64,000 nucleotides of DNA from the NCBI GenBank assembly GCA_913774665.1, contig CAJYHN010000013.1, positions 372,001 to 436,000 on the forward strand, written 5' to 3'. A program made the translations under genes and the position numbers. Below the pieces are notes generated by a model. The model did no database searches. It saw only the letters and a list, made by a program, of their open reading frames with translations, and had not been told where the DNA came from. The DNA comes from an uncultured Microbacterium sp. (GTDB taxonomy: Bacteria; Actinomycetota; Actinomycetes; Actinomycetales; Microbacteriaceae). Shown here one piece after another: positions 53,694 to 63,017 of this stretch; positions within the stretch are counted from its first letter, which is position 1, and each line of letters begins with the position of its first letter.

Positions 53694-55055
53694 ATGACCG
53701 CGTACCCGGCTTGGACACCGGCATCACGCCCGGGCATCGTCCCGCTGCACCCCTACGGGTTCGGCACGATCCTTGCCCGCTCGTTCGTCGCGCTGCGGCA
53801 CAACCCCAAGGTGCTGCTGGGTTTCGCGCTCGTCGTGCAGGCCGTGGCGTACATCCTCGTGACGGTCGCGATCGGCGGGGTGGCCATCGCGAGCTTCTCG
53901 CGACTCGACACCGTCGCCCCGGGTAGCGACGAATTCGACGCGATCACCGCGGGCTCGGTCGCGCTGACGGGTATCACCGCTCTCGTGCTGGGGGTGCTCT
54001 CGGGAGCGCTCGGTGTGGTCGTCCAGGGCGTCGTCGTCGCCGAGGTCGCCCACGCGGTGGTCTCCGAGAAGCCGACCCTGCGGGCCGTGTGGGGACGTGT
54101 CCGCCCGGTGTTCTGGCGGCTGATCGGCTATAGCGCGCTCTCGATCGGCGTCGTCGTGGTCGTGGTCGGTGTGCTCGCCGGGATCGTGACGCTGCTGGTG
54201 ATCGCCGCGACCTGGGTCGGAGCGCTCGTCGGCGTGCTGTTCTTCCTCGCGCTCATCCCGCTCTACCTGTGGCTGACCCCGAAGCTGTTCCTCGTCCCCT
54301 CGGTCATCATCCTCGAGCAGGCCCCCGTGTTCCGCGCGATCGCCCGGTCGTGGCAGCTGACCCGGGGGCGCTTCTGGTCGACGCTCGGCGTCATCGTCGT
54401 CATCTCCATGGCGTTCGGCCTCGTCGCCCAGATCATCTCGATTCCCCTCAGTCTCGTGAGCGGGTTGGTGCCGGCCATCATCGCCCCCACGGGCGACAGC
54501 GACGTCAGCACCGCCATCGGGTTCATCGCCCTGCAGGTCGTCGGGCAGTTCGGCATCCTCCTGGTCCAGTGCATCGCCCTCGTGGTGCAGTCGACCTCCG
54601 CCGTCCTCGTCTACGTCGACGCCCGCATGCGCGTCGAGGCGCTCGATCACGACCTGCAGTCGTACGTCGAAGCCCGCGACACGGGTGCGAGCGACCTCAG
54701 CGACCCCTACCTCGTGGGTGTCGGTCGCGTCGTCGAGCGCCCCGCCCCTGTGCCGTTCGGCGCCGCCCCCGCGTTCGCGGGCTACGGGCCGCCGGTGGGC
54801 ACCGCGGGATACGCCGCACCTGCCGGATACGGCGCACCGTCGGCCGGTGGCTACGCCCCCGCGCCGCAGGGGTACGCAGCGCCGCAGGGATACGCAGCGC
54901 CGCAGGAGTACGCGCCGCCGCAGGGGTACCCGCCGCCGCAGGGACCCGCCGTCCCGCAGGTGCCGCCGACCGGCGCGACGACCGAGCCCTCGCCGCCCGC
55001 GGCAGACAGCTCGCGAACGACGTGGGCCGCCCCCGGTTCGAGCGACGACGCGTGA
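53694..55055 (+). CDS. Multi-pass membrane protein with Gly/Pro/Gln-rich tail
   Basis: 453 residues from the ATG at 53694, which has GGAGG 8 bases upstream; the frame opens earlier without a ribosome site. Six or so membrane segments occupy residues 35-320 (VLLGFALVVQAVAYILVTVA; RLIGYSALSIGVVVVVVGVL; LTPKLFLVPSVIILEQAPVF, a pattern of DUF7544/GDPD-membrane-domain proteins). Residues about 370-430 are a low-complexity tail with the unit GYAAPQ/EYAPPQ/GYPPPQ repeated (54861-54950), possibly for weak protein-protein contacts. First gene of a five-gene operon with DUF4129, DUF4350, MoxR and DUF58. Confidence 0.88.
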   Translation: MTAYPAWTPASRPGIVPLHPYGFGTILARSFVALRHNPKVLLGFALVVQAVAYILVTVAIGGVAIASFSRLDTVAPGSDEFDAITAGSVALTGITALVLGVLSGALGVVVQGVVVAEVAHAVVSEKPTLRAVWGRVRPVFWRLIGYSALSIGVVVVVVGVLAGIVTLLVIAATWVGALVGVLFFLALIPLYLWLTPKLFLVPSVIILEQAPVFRAIARSWQLTRGRFWSTLGVIVVISMAFGLVAQIISIPLSLVSGLVPAIIAPTGDSDVSTAIGFIALQVVGQFGILLVQCIALVVQSTSAVLVYVDARMRVEALDHDLQSYVEARDTGASDLSDPYLVGVGRVVERPAPVPFGAAPAFAGYGPPVGTAGYAAPAGYGAPSAGGYAPAPQGYAAPQGYAAPQEYAPPQGYPPPQGPAVPQVPPTGATTEPSPPAADSSRTTWAAPGSSDDA

Positions 55056-55705
55056 TCCCCACCGCGCTGGCGGCGGCATTCCCGCTGCTCCCCGACCCCG
55101 ACCAGGCCCGCGAGTGGGCTGAGCAGGAATTGCGCGATCCCACCTACCAGGCCGCCGAGCCGACCTTCATCGACCGCATCTCCCAGGCGGTCGGGCAGTT
55201 CTTCCGTGACCTCCTCCGCGTCCCCGACACCAACGGATGGGGACCGTCGGCCCTGATCGTGCTGGGCGTCATCGTGGTCGCCGCGATCATCGTCGGCATC
55301 CTCATCTGGGGCCGCCCGCGGCTGTCGACGAGCGCCAGCGAGCCGGCTCGCGCGCTCTTCGACGACGACGATGCGCGCTCCGCCGACGAACTCCGTGCCG
55401 ACGCCGCCGCCGCAGCCGGTCGAGGCGAGTGGGACGAAGCGATCGTGCTGCGCTTCCGCGCCGTCGCGCGCGGCCTCAGCGAACGCGGGCTCGTCGATCC
55501 TCCGCCGGGTGCCACCGTGCGCGCTTTCGCTCGCGAGACGGCCACCGCTCTGCCCTCCCTCGTCCCCCTCCTCGACCCGGCGGCGGCGACCTTCGACGAC
55601 GTCCGATACCTCCGCCGCCCCGGCACCGCCGAGCGCTACCGCACGGTGGCCGATCTCGACGACGCGGCGGTGCGCGCCCGCGCTCTGCCGGTGGCATCCC
55701 GATGA
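55052..55705 (+). CDS. DUF4129-domain membrane protein
   Basis: 217 residues, GTG start at 55052 overlapping the previous stop by 4 bases. One membrane segment (PSALIVLGVIVVAAIIVGIL at about 64-84) splits a short outer part from a cytoplasmic DUF4129 domain with the hallmark AAAAGRGEWDEAIVLRFRAV and ARGLSERGLVDPPPGATVRA. DUF4129 proteins occur in MoxR/DUF58 operons; exact role unknown. Confidence 0.93.
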   Translation: MIPTALAAAFPLLPDPDQAREWAEQELRDPTYQAAEPTFIDRISQAVGQFFRDLLRVPDTNGWGPSALIVLGVIVVAAIIVGILIWGRPRLSTSASEPARALFDDDDARSADELRADAAAAAGRGEWDEAIVLRFRAVARGLSERGLVDPPPGATVRAFARETATALPSLVPLLDPAAATFDDVRYLRRPGTAERYRTVADLDDAAVRARALPVASR

Positions 55706-56889
55706 GCGCGGCGGCGGCGAGGACGGCGACCCCCGCTCCCGCGCGCTCCCGGCGAAAAGCCGCCCTCGGGTGGGTCGCGCTCGTCGTGGGGCTCCTCGTC
55801 GTGGCACTCGTCGGCGGCACCCTCGTCTTCGGCGGGTACGCGCAGCGCGCGATCCTCGATCCCGAATCGGCGGGGCCCGAAGGCAGTCGCGCGGCCGTGC
55901 GCATCCTCGAACAGCAGGGGGTCACGGTCACCGTCGCCCGTGACCGGTCCGCCGCCGAGCGCGCGCTCGCGGGCGGCGGGGCCACCCTCGTCATGCGGGA
56001 CGCACCGATGCTGTCGGACGAGGGCCTGCGCGATCTGGCCGGACGCGCCGCGCACGTGGTCCTCGTCGAGCCCCGCTCCCGCGCTCTCGACATCCTCCTC
56101 GACGGCTCGGCACTCGGGGGCTTCTCCGCCGACCTGGCCACGAGTCCCGAGTGCGCCGTCCCCGCCGCCGCGAACGCCGGAACCGCCCGCGTCGGCGAGC
56201 TCCTGCGTCCCGGCGACGGGGTCGAGGGGTGCTACCCCGTCGACGGCGAGTTCGGACTCCTCCACTCCGTCGCGGCCGACGGCGAGACGGTGACGGCCCT
56301 CGACGGCCTTTCCGTGCTGACCAACACCGCACTCCCCCTCGACGGCAACGCCGCTCTCACGCTCGGCGTGCTCGGACAGACCGACTCCGTGGTCTGGTAC
56401 GTCCCCTCGCTCTCCGACGCGGATCAGGGGACCACCGCCCCCACCCTCGGCGACCTCACCCCCGACTGGGTGACGCCCGCCCTGCTGTTGCTGCTGACCG
56501 CCGCCCTCGCGACCGCGATCTGGCGCGGCCGCCGCTTCGGGCCCCTCGTCGCCGAGCGCCTTCCCGTCACCGTCCGCGCCACCGAGACCACCGAGGGTCG
56601 CGCTCGTCTGTACGCCTCATCGAGAGACGCCGCGCACGCCCTCGACGAGCTGCGCCGCGCCGCCCGCTCCCGCCTGGGACGGCTACTGGGACTGACCGCG
56701 CGCACCTCGCCGAACGACGTCGCCGATGCCGTGGCGCAACGCCTCGGCGCGGACCGCGCGCAGGTGCGCGGCATCCTCGTCGACGACACCCCCCGCACCG
56801 ACCGCGAACTCGTCGCGGCGGCCGACCGCCTCCGCGACCTCGAGGAGAGCGTGCGCGCCGCCGTCCGAACCGAAGGGACCACCCGATGA
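55702..56889 (+). CDS. DUF4350-domain membrane protein
   Basis: 395 residues. N-terminal membrane segment (LGWVALVVGLLVVALVGGTL), an extracellular DUF4350 domain (PEGSRAAVRILEQQGVTVTV; GGATLVMRDAPMLSDEGLRD), a second membrane segment near residue 255 (DWVTPALLLLLTAALATAIW), and a cytoplasmic tail with a helical region (DLEESVRAAVRTEG). Overlaps both neighbours by 4 bases (ATGA), so the operon is translationally coupled. Confidence 0.92.
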   Translation: MSAAAARTATPAPARSRRKAALGWVALVVGLLVVALVGGTLVFGGYAQRAILDPESAGPEGSRAAVRILEQQGVTVTVARDRSAAERALAGGGATLVMRDAPMLSDEGLRDLAGRAAHVVLVEPRSRALDILLDGSALGGFSADLATSPECAVPAAANAGTARVGELLRPGDGVEGCYPVDGEFGLLHSVAADGETVTALDGLSVLTNTALPLDGNAALTLGVLGQTDSVVWYVPSLSDADQGTTAPTLGDLTPDWVTPALLLLLTAALATAIWRGRRFGPLVAERLPVTVRATETTEGRARLYASSRDAAHALDELRRAARSRLGRLLGLTARTSPNDVADAVAQRLGADRAQVRGILVDDTPRTDRELVAAADRLRDLEESVRAAVRTEGTTR

Positions 56890-57893
56890 CCGACAGCCCC
56901 GAGACCCCCGCAGCCGCGGCCCCCGTCGCGCGCGGCGACGAGCACGCCGAGCTGCGCGACGCGATGCACCGCGTCCGCCTCGAGGTCGGCAAGGCCGTCG
57001 TCGGACAGGACGGGACCATCACCGGCCTGCTCATCGCCCTCCTCTCCCGGGGACACGTGCTCCTGGAGGGCGTCCCCGGGGTGGCCAAGACCCTTCTCGT
57101 GCGCTCGTTCAGCCGCGCCCTCGGCCTCGACACCCGCCGGGTGCAGTTCACGCCCGATCTCATGCCCGGTGACGTCACGGGGTCGCTCGTGTACGACGCC
57201 CGCGCGGGGAACTTCGAGTTCCGCCCCGGTCCGGTCTTCACCCACGTCCTGCTCGCCGACGAGATCAACCGCACGCCCCCGAAGACGCAGGCGGCCCTGC
57301 TCGAGGCCATGGAAGAGCGGCAGGTGTCGTCCGACGGCGAGAGCCGCGCACTCCCCGATCCCTTCCTCGTCGCCGCGACGCAGAACCCCATCGAGCACGA
57401 GGGCACCTACACGCTCCCCGAGGCCCAGCTCGACCGCTTCCTCCTCAAGCTCATCGTCGATCTGCCCGGCCGCGAGGCCGAGGTCGACGTGCTGCGGCGT
57501 CACGCCTCGGGCTTCGACCCCCGCCGCCTCGACGACGCCGGTGTCGCGCCGGTCGTCACGGCGCCGCAGATCCTCGCGGCCCAGCGCGCCGCGGCATCCG
57601 TCGCCGTCGACGACGACCTGCTCGGCTACGTCGTCGACCTCGCCCGCGCGACCCGCCAGAGCCCCTCGGTGCTGGTGGGGGTGAGCCCCCGCGCCTCCAC
57701 GGGTCTGCTGGCCGCGGCCAAGGCCTGGGCCTGGCTGAGCGGCTATCCGGCGATCACACCCGACCACGTCCAGACCATGCTCGTGCCCGTGTGGCGTCAC
57801 CGGATCCGCCTGCGCCCCGAGGCCGAGATCGAGGGCGTCTCGGTGGATGCCATCCTCACCTCGGTCCTGCAGCAGACCCGCGTTCCCATCTGA
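56886..57893 (+). CDS. MoxR-family AAA+ ATPase
   Basis: 335 residues. Walker A is VLLEGVPGVAKTLLVRSFSR; Walker B and the MoxR signature are FTHVLLADEINRTPPKTQAA; sensor 1 is FLVAATQNPIEHEGTYTLPE. MoxR ATPases act as chaperones for complex assembly or metal insertion, usually with the DUF58/VWA partner encoded next, as here. The stop and the DUF58 start overlap by one base. Confidence 0.95.
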   Translation: MTDSPETPAAAAPVARGDEHAELRDAMHRVRLEVGKAVVGQDGTITGLLIALLSRGHVLLEGVPGVAKTLLVRSFSRALGLDTRRVQFTPDLMPGDVTGSLVYDARAGNFEFRPGPVFTHVLLADEINRTPPKTQAALLEAMEERQVSSDGESRALPDPFLVAATQNPIEHEGTYTLPEAQLDRFLLKLIVDLPGREAEVDVLRRHASGFDPRRLDDAGVAPVVTAPQILAAQRAAASVAVDDDLLGYVVDLARATRQSPSVLVGVSPRASTGLLAAAKAWAWLSGYPAITPDHVQTMLVPVWRHRIRLRPEAEIEGVSVDAILTSVLQQTRVPI

Positions 57894-59194
57894 TGTTCGT
57901 CACCGGCCGTCTCGCCCTGCTGGTCGCCCTCGGCGTCGCCCCTCTCGTGCTGTTGAGCACGGCGGGGGTCTCGGCGTGGGCGGTCGCCGGCGGATGGGTC
58001 CTGCTGTGCGTCGTGCTGGCGGTCGTCGACACGACGCTCGCGGCGGACCCGCGTCGCGTCGAGATCACGCGCACGCACCCCGAGCGGGCGCTGCGCGACG
58101 AACCCGTGGCCGGCGAGCTGAGAGTCCGCAACCTCGGCACCCGCCTGCTGCGCGCGCACGTCCGCGACGCGTGGCAACCGACGGCCGGGGCGCCCGAAGA
58201 GCGACAGCGCTTCACGGTTCCCCCGGGCGAGCGGCGCGGCGCCCCGCTGCCCCTCCTCCCCCGCCGTCGCGGAGAGCTGCGCAGCGCCTTCGTGGTGGTG
58301 CGCTCCCTGGGTCCCCTGGGGCTGGCCGGTCGGCAGGGGCGCGTCGACGCTCCCGCGCGGATCCGCGTGCTGCCGCCGTTCACCTCTCGGCGGCATCTGC
58401 CGTCGCGTCTCGCCCGGCTCCGCGAACTCGACGGCAACACGAGCCTGCAGGTGCGCGGACAGGGCACCGAGTTCGACAGCCTGCGCGAGTACGTGCGCGG
58501 AGACGACGTGCGCTCGATCGACTGGCGCGCCACCGCCCGCGCGGGGACCACCATGCTCCGCACCTGGCGCCCCGAACGCGACAGGCATGTCGTGATCGTC
58601 ATCGACACGGGTCGCACGGCGGCAGCACGCGTGGGCGACGGGGTGCGCCTCGACGCCGCGATGGAGGCGGCCCTGCTCCTGTCGGTGCTGGCGACGCGCG
58701 CGGGCGACCACGTGCACCTGCTGATGTTCGATCGCCTGCCCCGCGCGCGCGTCACCCGCGTCGACGGGACCCAGCTGCTTCCCGCCCTGGTGGATGCCAT
58801 GGCCCCGGTCGACCCGCAGCTCATCGACACCGACTGGGATGCCGCCTTCGCCCACGTCCGCGGCTTCACCGTGCGCCCGGCGCTGGTCGTCCTGCTGACG
58901 GCGGCCGACGATCCCGAGGCCGCTCGGGCCTTCCTCGCCTCGCTCCCGGCGGTCGCCTCGCGCTCTCGCCTGCTGGTGGCCACCGCCACCGACGGCCCCG
59001 GAGAGACCCCTGTCCACCGCGACGCCGTGGACGTCTACGCCGCCGCCGCGATCGAGCGGGCACGCCACGACGCCGAGCGCGTCACCGCGGCCATCGTGCG
59101 CGCCGGGGGCGACGCCGTCTCGGCGTCGGCCGACGACCTGCCGCCCCTCGTCGCCGACCGATATCTGGCGCTGAAAGCCGCCGGTCGGCTGTAG
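57893..59194 (+). CDS. DUF58 (VWA-like) membrane protein
   Basis: 433 residues with two N-terminal membrane segments (LALLVALGVAPLVLLSTAGV and VAGGWVLLCVVLAVVDTTLA), then the DUF58 core with EFDSLREYVRGDDVRSIDWR (residues about 198-217) and a von Willebrand-type domain whose metal site begins VVIVIDTGRTAAA (Asp, altered MIDAS DxSxS to DTGRT). Forms the effector of the MoxR system. The atypical MIDAS suggests it does not bind metal in the classical way, as in many DUF58 proteins. Confidence 0.93.
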   Translation: MFVTGRLALLVALGVAPLVLLSTAGVSAWAVAGGWVLLCVVLAVVDTTLAADPRRVEITRTHPERALRDEPVAGELRVRNLGTRLLRAHVRDAWQPTAGAPEERQRFTVPPGERRGAPLPLLPRRRGELRSAFVVVRSLGPLGLAGRQGRVDAPARIRVLPPFTSRRHLPSRLARLRELDGNTSLQVRGQGTEFDSLREYVRGDDVRSIDWRATARAGTTMLRTWRPERDRHVVIVIDTGRTAAARVGDGVRLDAAMEAALLLSVLATRAGDHVHLLMFDRLPRARVTRVDGTQLLPALVDAMAPVDPQLIDTDWDAAFAHVRGFTVRPALVVLLTAADDPEAARAFLASLPAVASRSRLLVATATDGPGETPVHRDAVDVYAAAAIERARHDAERVTAAIVRAGGDAVSASADDLPPLVADRYLALKAAGRL

Positions 59195-59319
59195 CACACC
59201 GACCCCCTATGCAGCCTGCGACATATCTCGCGGCTTATCCTGGGGGGTACCCTTCCAGCCGTCGATGCGTTCCCTCCGCGCCCGGCTGCGCCGTCTACGC
59301 ACAGGATGCGGGAGATCTC

Positions 59320-60342
59320 TTGCCAGGTAACGCCACCACGCACTTCGACGATGTGGCCCTCGTTTCGGTGGCGAGCGTCTTGCCCAGCCGCGTCACGACG
59401 TCGGACGACATCGAAGACCGTCTCGCCCCGGCGTTGCAGCGACTGAAGCTCAAGCCGGGACTCCTGCGTCGCGTGGCGGGCGTCACCGAGCGCCGCAACT
59501 GGGCGGAGGGCGAGTCCTCCGACGAGGCGACGATCGCCGCCGGCAAGCAGGCCCTCGCCGAGGCCGGCGTCGACCCGAGCGAGATCGGGCTGATCATCAA
59601 CACCTCGGTGACGCGCAAGCACCTCGAGCCCTCGGTCGCCGTGCGCCTGCACCACGGCCTGGGCCTGCCGAGCTCGGCGATCAACTTCGACGTCGCGAAC
59701 GCCTGCCTCGGCTTCATCAACGGCATGAGCCTGGCCGCCGGCATGATCCAGTCGGGTCAGGTCAAGTACGCCCTCATCGTCAACGGCGAAGACGCCGACG
59801 AGATCCAGGTCAACACGATCAACCGTCTCGTCCGCGAGGACCTCGACCGCGACGCCTTCATGCAGGAGTTCGCCTCCCTGACCCTCGGCTCGGGAGCCGC
59901 CGCCGCCGTCCTCGGCCGCGCGAGCGACCACCCCGAGGGCCACCGCATCGTGGGCGGCGTCACGCGCGCCGCGACGCAGTTCTACGACCTCTGCGTCGGC
60001 AGTGTCGACGGCATGTTCACCGACGCGAAGGCCCTGCTGAAGGGCGGGCTCGACCTGGTCGTCTCGGCCTGGAAAGAGGCGAAGGGCGAGTTCGCGTGGA
60101 CCGGCATGGACCGCTACATCACGCACCAGGTGTCCTCCGTGCACACGTCGGCGATCGTGCGCGCCGCCAAGCTCGATCGCGAGCGCGTCCCCGTGACCTA
60201 CCCCACCCTCGGCAATGTCGGCCCGGCCTCGATCCCGATCACGCTCGCCGCCGAGCAGAAGACGCTGCGCCGGGGTGATCGCGTCCTCCTGATGGGAGTG
60301 GGCTCCGGCCTGAACACCGGCATGCTGGAGCTGGCCTGGTGA
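59320..60342 (+). CDS. oleA: OleA: thiolase-type acyl-CoA condensing enzyme for olefin synthesis
   Basis: Head-to-head Claisen condensation of two fatty acyl-CoAs to a beta-keto acid. 340 residues in the FabH/thiolase fold: catalytic Cys in DVANACLGFINGMSLAAGMI (residue about 132), His in YITHQVSSVHTSAIVRAAKL, Asn in TLGNVGPASIPITLA, and the Glu in RKHLEPSVAVRL that acts across the dimer. The start is TTG at 59320 with GGGAG 5 bases upstream; no ATG or GTG fits the family's usual PGNAT.. N-terminus. First gene of oleA-oleBC-oleD. Confidence 0.93.
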   Translation: MPGNATTHFDDVALVSVASVLPSRVTTSDDIEDRLAPALQRLKLKPGLLRRVAGVTERRNWAEGESSDEATIAAGKQALAEAGVDPSEIGLIINTSVTRKHLEPSVAVRLHHGLGLPSSAINFDVANACLGFINGMSLAAGMIQSGQVKYALIVNGEDADEIQVNTINRLVREDLDRDAFMQEFASLTLGSGAAAAVLGRASDHPEGHRIVGGVTRAATQFYDLCVGSVDGMFTDAKALLKGGLDLVVSAWKEAKGEFAWTGMDRYITHQVSSVHTSAIVRAAKLDRERVPVTYPTLGNVGPASIPITLAAEQKTLRRGDRVLLMGVGSGLNTGMLELAW

Positions 60343-63017
60343 GCTTCGCGCGCGTCACGGGACCCCAGGCCACGCTTCCCCCCGCGGGTCTGCCCGGGCT
60401 CGACCCGGCCCTGTCGCGCCTGGTGAGCGTCGACGGCGTCCTCGCCGATGCCGGCGCCACGCGCCTGTGGCACGTCCTCGACACGGGCGACGCCCTGGCC
60501 GACCGCGGCCTCGAGCCGATCGGCACGATCGTCGCCGTGCACGGCAATCCCACGTGGTCGTACCTGTGGCGAGCCCTCGTGAGCGCCTCCCTCGCCCGTG
60601 CCGAAGCCGGAGCGGCCGTGTGGCGCGTGGTGGCCGTCGACCAGCTCGAGATGGGCTTCTCGGAGCGTTCGTCGCTGCGGCGCACCCTGGCCCAGCGCAT
60701 CGCCGACCTCGACGCTCTCGTCGAGGGTCTCGGCATCCGGGGTCCGATCGTGACCGTCGGTCACGACTGGGGCGGACCTGTCTCGCTCGGCTGGGCCGTC
60801 GAGCACCGTGATCGTCTCGCCGCGGTGATCGCCCTGAACACCGCCGTGCACCATCCCGAGGGCGCCTCGCTGCCCTTCGCGCTCCGTGTGGCCACGGCCC
60901 GGGGGATGCTCGCCGCCGGCACGACGGGCACCACGGCGTTCCTCGATACCACCTTGGCGCTGGCCGAGCTCGATCCGGCGGTGAAGGCCGCGTTCCGCGC
61001 GCCGTACGCCACCGTCGCCCGCCGCCGCGGCATCGGCGGCTTCGTCGCCGACATCCCCGCGACCCCCGAGCACGAGAGCACCCCCGCGCTGCACCGGATG
61101 TCGGCCGGTCTGCGCGAGCTCGAGGTGCCCGCTCTGCTGCTGCGCGGGCCGAAGGACCCGGTGTTCGGCGAGGACCACCTCGACGACCTCACCGACCGCC
61201 TGCCGCACGCGGACGTGCACCGTTTCGAGGGGGCGGGCCACCTCGTCGCCGAGGAGCGCCCCTACGCCGACGTCGTGCTCGACTGGCTCGACGAGAAGGT
61301 CGTGGATGCCATCGCCCCCGCGACCCGTTCGCGTCGCTCCGCCGCGGCGAAGCACGCCGCCGCCGCTCCCACCCCCGAGGCTGCCGGTGCGCCCTCCGGC
61401 CACCTGTGGGACGCCCTCGACGCCCGGCGCGACGACGACGGCACCGCCGTCATCGACATGACCACCGAGAGGGACGGCGCACCGCTGAGTGTGAGCTGGC
61501 GCCGCCTGTCCGCCCGCGTCGACGAGCTCGCCGCGGGACTCGATGCCTTCGGCGTGCGCGCGGGTGACCGTGTCTCGCTGCTCGTGCAGCCCGGCCCGAC
61601 CCTCACCGCCGCCCTGTACGCGTGCCTGCGCATCGGGGCCGTGGTCGTCGTGGCCGACCGGGGTCTCGGCATCCGAGGTCTGTCACGCGCCGTGCGCGGC
61701 GCGGTCCCCGACGTCGTCATCGGCGAGGTCGTCGGTCTGGCCGCCGCTCGCGCCCTCGGCTGGCCCGGGCGTCGGATCTCGGCCGCGGCCCTTCCCTCCG
61801 TCACCTCGCGCGCGCTCGGTGTCGAAGCGAGCCTCTCCGACCTGGCCCGCGCGGGCCGGGGCCGCTCCGTGCCCGCTGCCCCGGGCCCTGACGCCGACGC
61901 CGCGGTGCTGTTCACCTCGGGTTCGACCGGACCGGCGAAGGGCGTCGTCTACACGCACGCGCAGCTGACCGCGTTGCGCGACACCCTCGCCGCGCACTTC
62001 GGCGTCACCGCCGAGACGGGCCTGGTCACCGGCTTCGCCCCCTTCGCGCTGCTCGGGCCGGCGCTGGGCACGCGCTCGGCGACGCCCGACATGGACGTGT
62101 CCGCCCCGCGCACGCTCACCGCCGCGGCCGTGGCCGCCGCCGTCCGGGCCTCCGATGCACGGATCGTGTTCCTGTCGCCGGCGGCGGTCTCCAACGTCGT
62201 CGCGACGGCGTCCGCCCTGACCCGCGACGACCGGGCGGCCCTCGAGAACGTCGAGACGTTCCTCTCGACCGGCGCCCCGGTGAGCGTCGACCTGCTGCGC
62301 CGGGCGCAGGCGCTCATGCCGAACGCCGTCGCCCACACCCCCTACGGCATGACGGAGTGCCTTCTCGTCGCCGACGTGACCCTGCCCGAGATCGAACAGG
62401 CGCGCGGCGACCGAGGGGTCTGCGTCGGCCGCCCGCTCGGCACCGGCCAGGTGCGCATCTCGGCCATCGACGCCGAGGGCCGTGCCTCGGGCGAACCCCT
62501 GACGGACGCGGGCGTCACCGGCGAGGTCGTCATCTCGGCGCCCCACCTCAAGCGCGGGTACTTCCGGCTGTACCTCACCGACCGCGAAGCCCGCCGCGGG
62601 CTCCCCGACCGCTGGCACCGCACGGGCGATGTCGGCCACCTCGACGCCGACGGCCGCCTCTGGATCGAGGGGCGCCTCCTCCACGTGATCACCACCGCCG
62701 ACGGCCCCGTCACTCCCGTCGGGATCGAGCAGGACGTCGAGTCGGTTCCCGCCGTCGAACGCGCCGCCGCCGTGGGCGTAGGACCGGTGGGCCGACAGGT
62801 CGTCGTGGCGGTCGTCGAAGCCGGCGCGCGGCGCCCCGGCCTGGCATCCCCCGATCTGACCGAGAAGGTGCGTGCGGCGACGTCGCAGCGTCTCGCGGCC
62901 GTCCTCGTGGTCCCCACGCTTCCGACCGACATCCGTCACAACTCGAAGATCGACCGCTCGCGCCTGGCCCGGTGGGCGGAGCGCGTCTTGGCCGGAGAGA
63001 AGCCGACGGCGCCGTGA
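60339..63017 (+). CDS. oleBC: OleBC fusion: beta-lactone decarboxylase and beta-lactone synthetase
   Basis: 892 residues, two enzymes in one chain. OleB part (about 1-325): alpha/beta hydrolase of the haloalkane-dehalogenase type, with HGNPTWSYLWR (68-78), the nucleophile Asp143 in VGHDWGGPVSLGW and His301 in GAGHLV; it decarboxylates the beta-lactone to the olefin. OleC part (about 355-892): adenylate-forming enzyme with LFTSGSTGPAKG (524-535) and PYGMTE (668-673), closing the beta-hydroxy acid to the lactone. A linker rich in Ala/Arg joins them. GTG start overlapping the oleA stop. OleBC fusions are typical of actinobacteria. Confidence 0.94.
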   Translation: MSFARVTGPQATLPPAGLPGLDPALSRLVSVDGVLADAGATRLWHVLDTGDALADRGLEPIGTIVAVHGNPTWSYLWRALVSASLARAEAGAAVWRVVAVDQLEMGFSERSSLRRTLAQRIADLDALVEGLGIRGPIVTVGHDWGGPVSLGWAVEHRDRLAAVIALNTAVHHPEGASLPFALRVATARGMLAAGTTGTTAFLDTTLALAELDPAVKAAFRAPYATVARRRGIGGFVADIPATPEHESTPALHRMSAGLRELEVPALLLRGPKDPVFGEDHLDDLTDRLPHADVHRFEGAGHLVAEERPYADVVLDWLDEKVVDAIAPATRSRRSAAAKHAAAAPTPEAAGAPSGHLWDALDARRDDDGTAVIDMTTERDGAPLSVSWRRLSARVDELAAGLDAFGVRAGDRVSLLVQPGPTLTAALYACLRIGAVVVVADRGLGIRGLSRAVRGAVPDVVIGEVVGLAAARALGWPGRRISAAALPSVTSRALGVEASLSDLARAGRGRSVPAAPGPDADAAVLFTSGSTGPAKGVVYTHAQLTALRDTLAAHFGVTAETGLVTGFAPFALLGPALGTRSATPDMDVSAPRTLTAAAVAAAVRASDARIVFLSPAAVSNVVATASALTRDDRAALENVETFLSTGAPVSVDLLRRAQALMPNAVAHTPYGMTECLLVADVTLPEIEQARGDRGVCVGRPLGTGQVRISAIDAEGRASGEPLTDAGVTGEVVISAPHLKRGYFRLYLTDREARRGLPDRWHRTGDVGHLDADGRLWIEGRLLHVITTADGPVTPVGIEQDVESVPAVERAAAVGVGPVGRQVVVAVVEAGARRPGLASPDLTEKVRAATSQRLAAVLVVPTLPTDIRHNSKIDRSRLARWAERVLAGEKPTAP

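Noticed and set aside
54861-54950. Possible microsatellite or CRISPR-like repeat
   Set aside because: It is the in-frame coding repeat of the Gly/Tyr/Pro/Gln tail of the membrane protein; units vary and there are no spacers.
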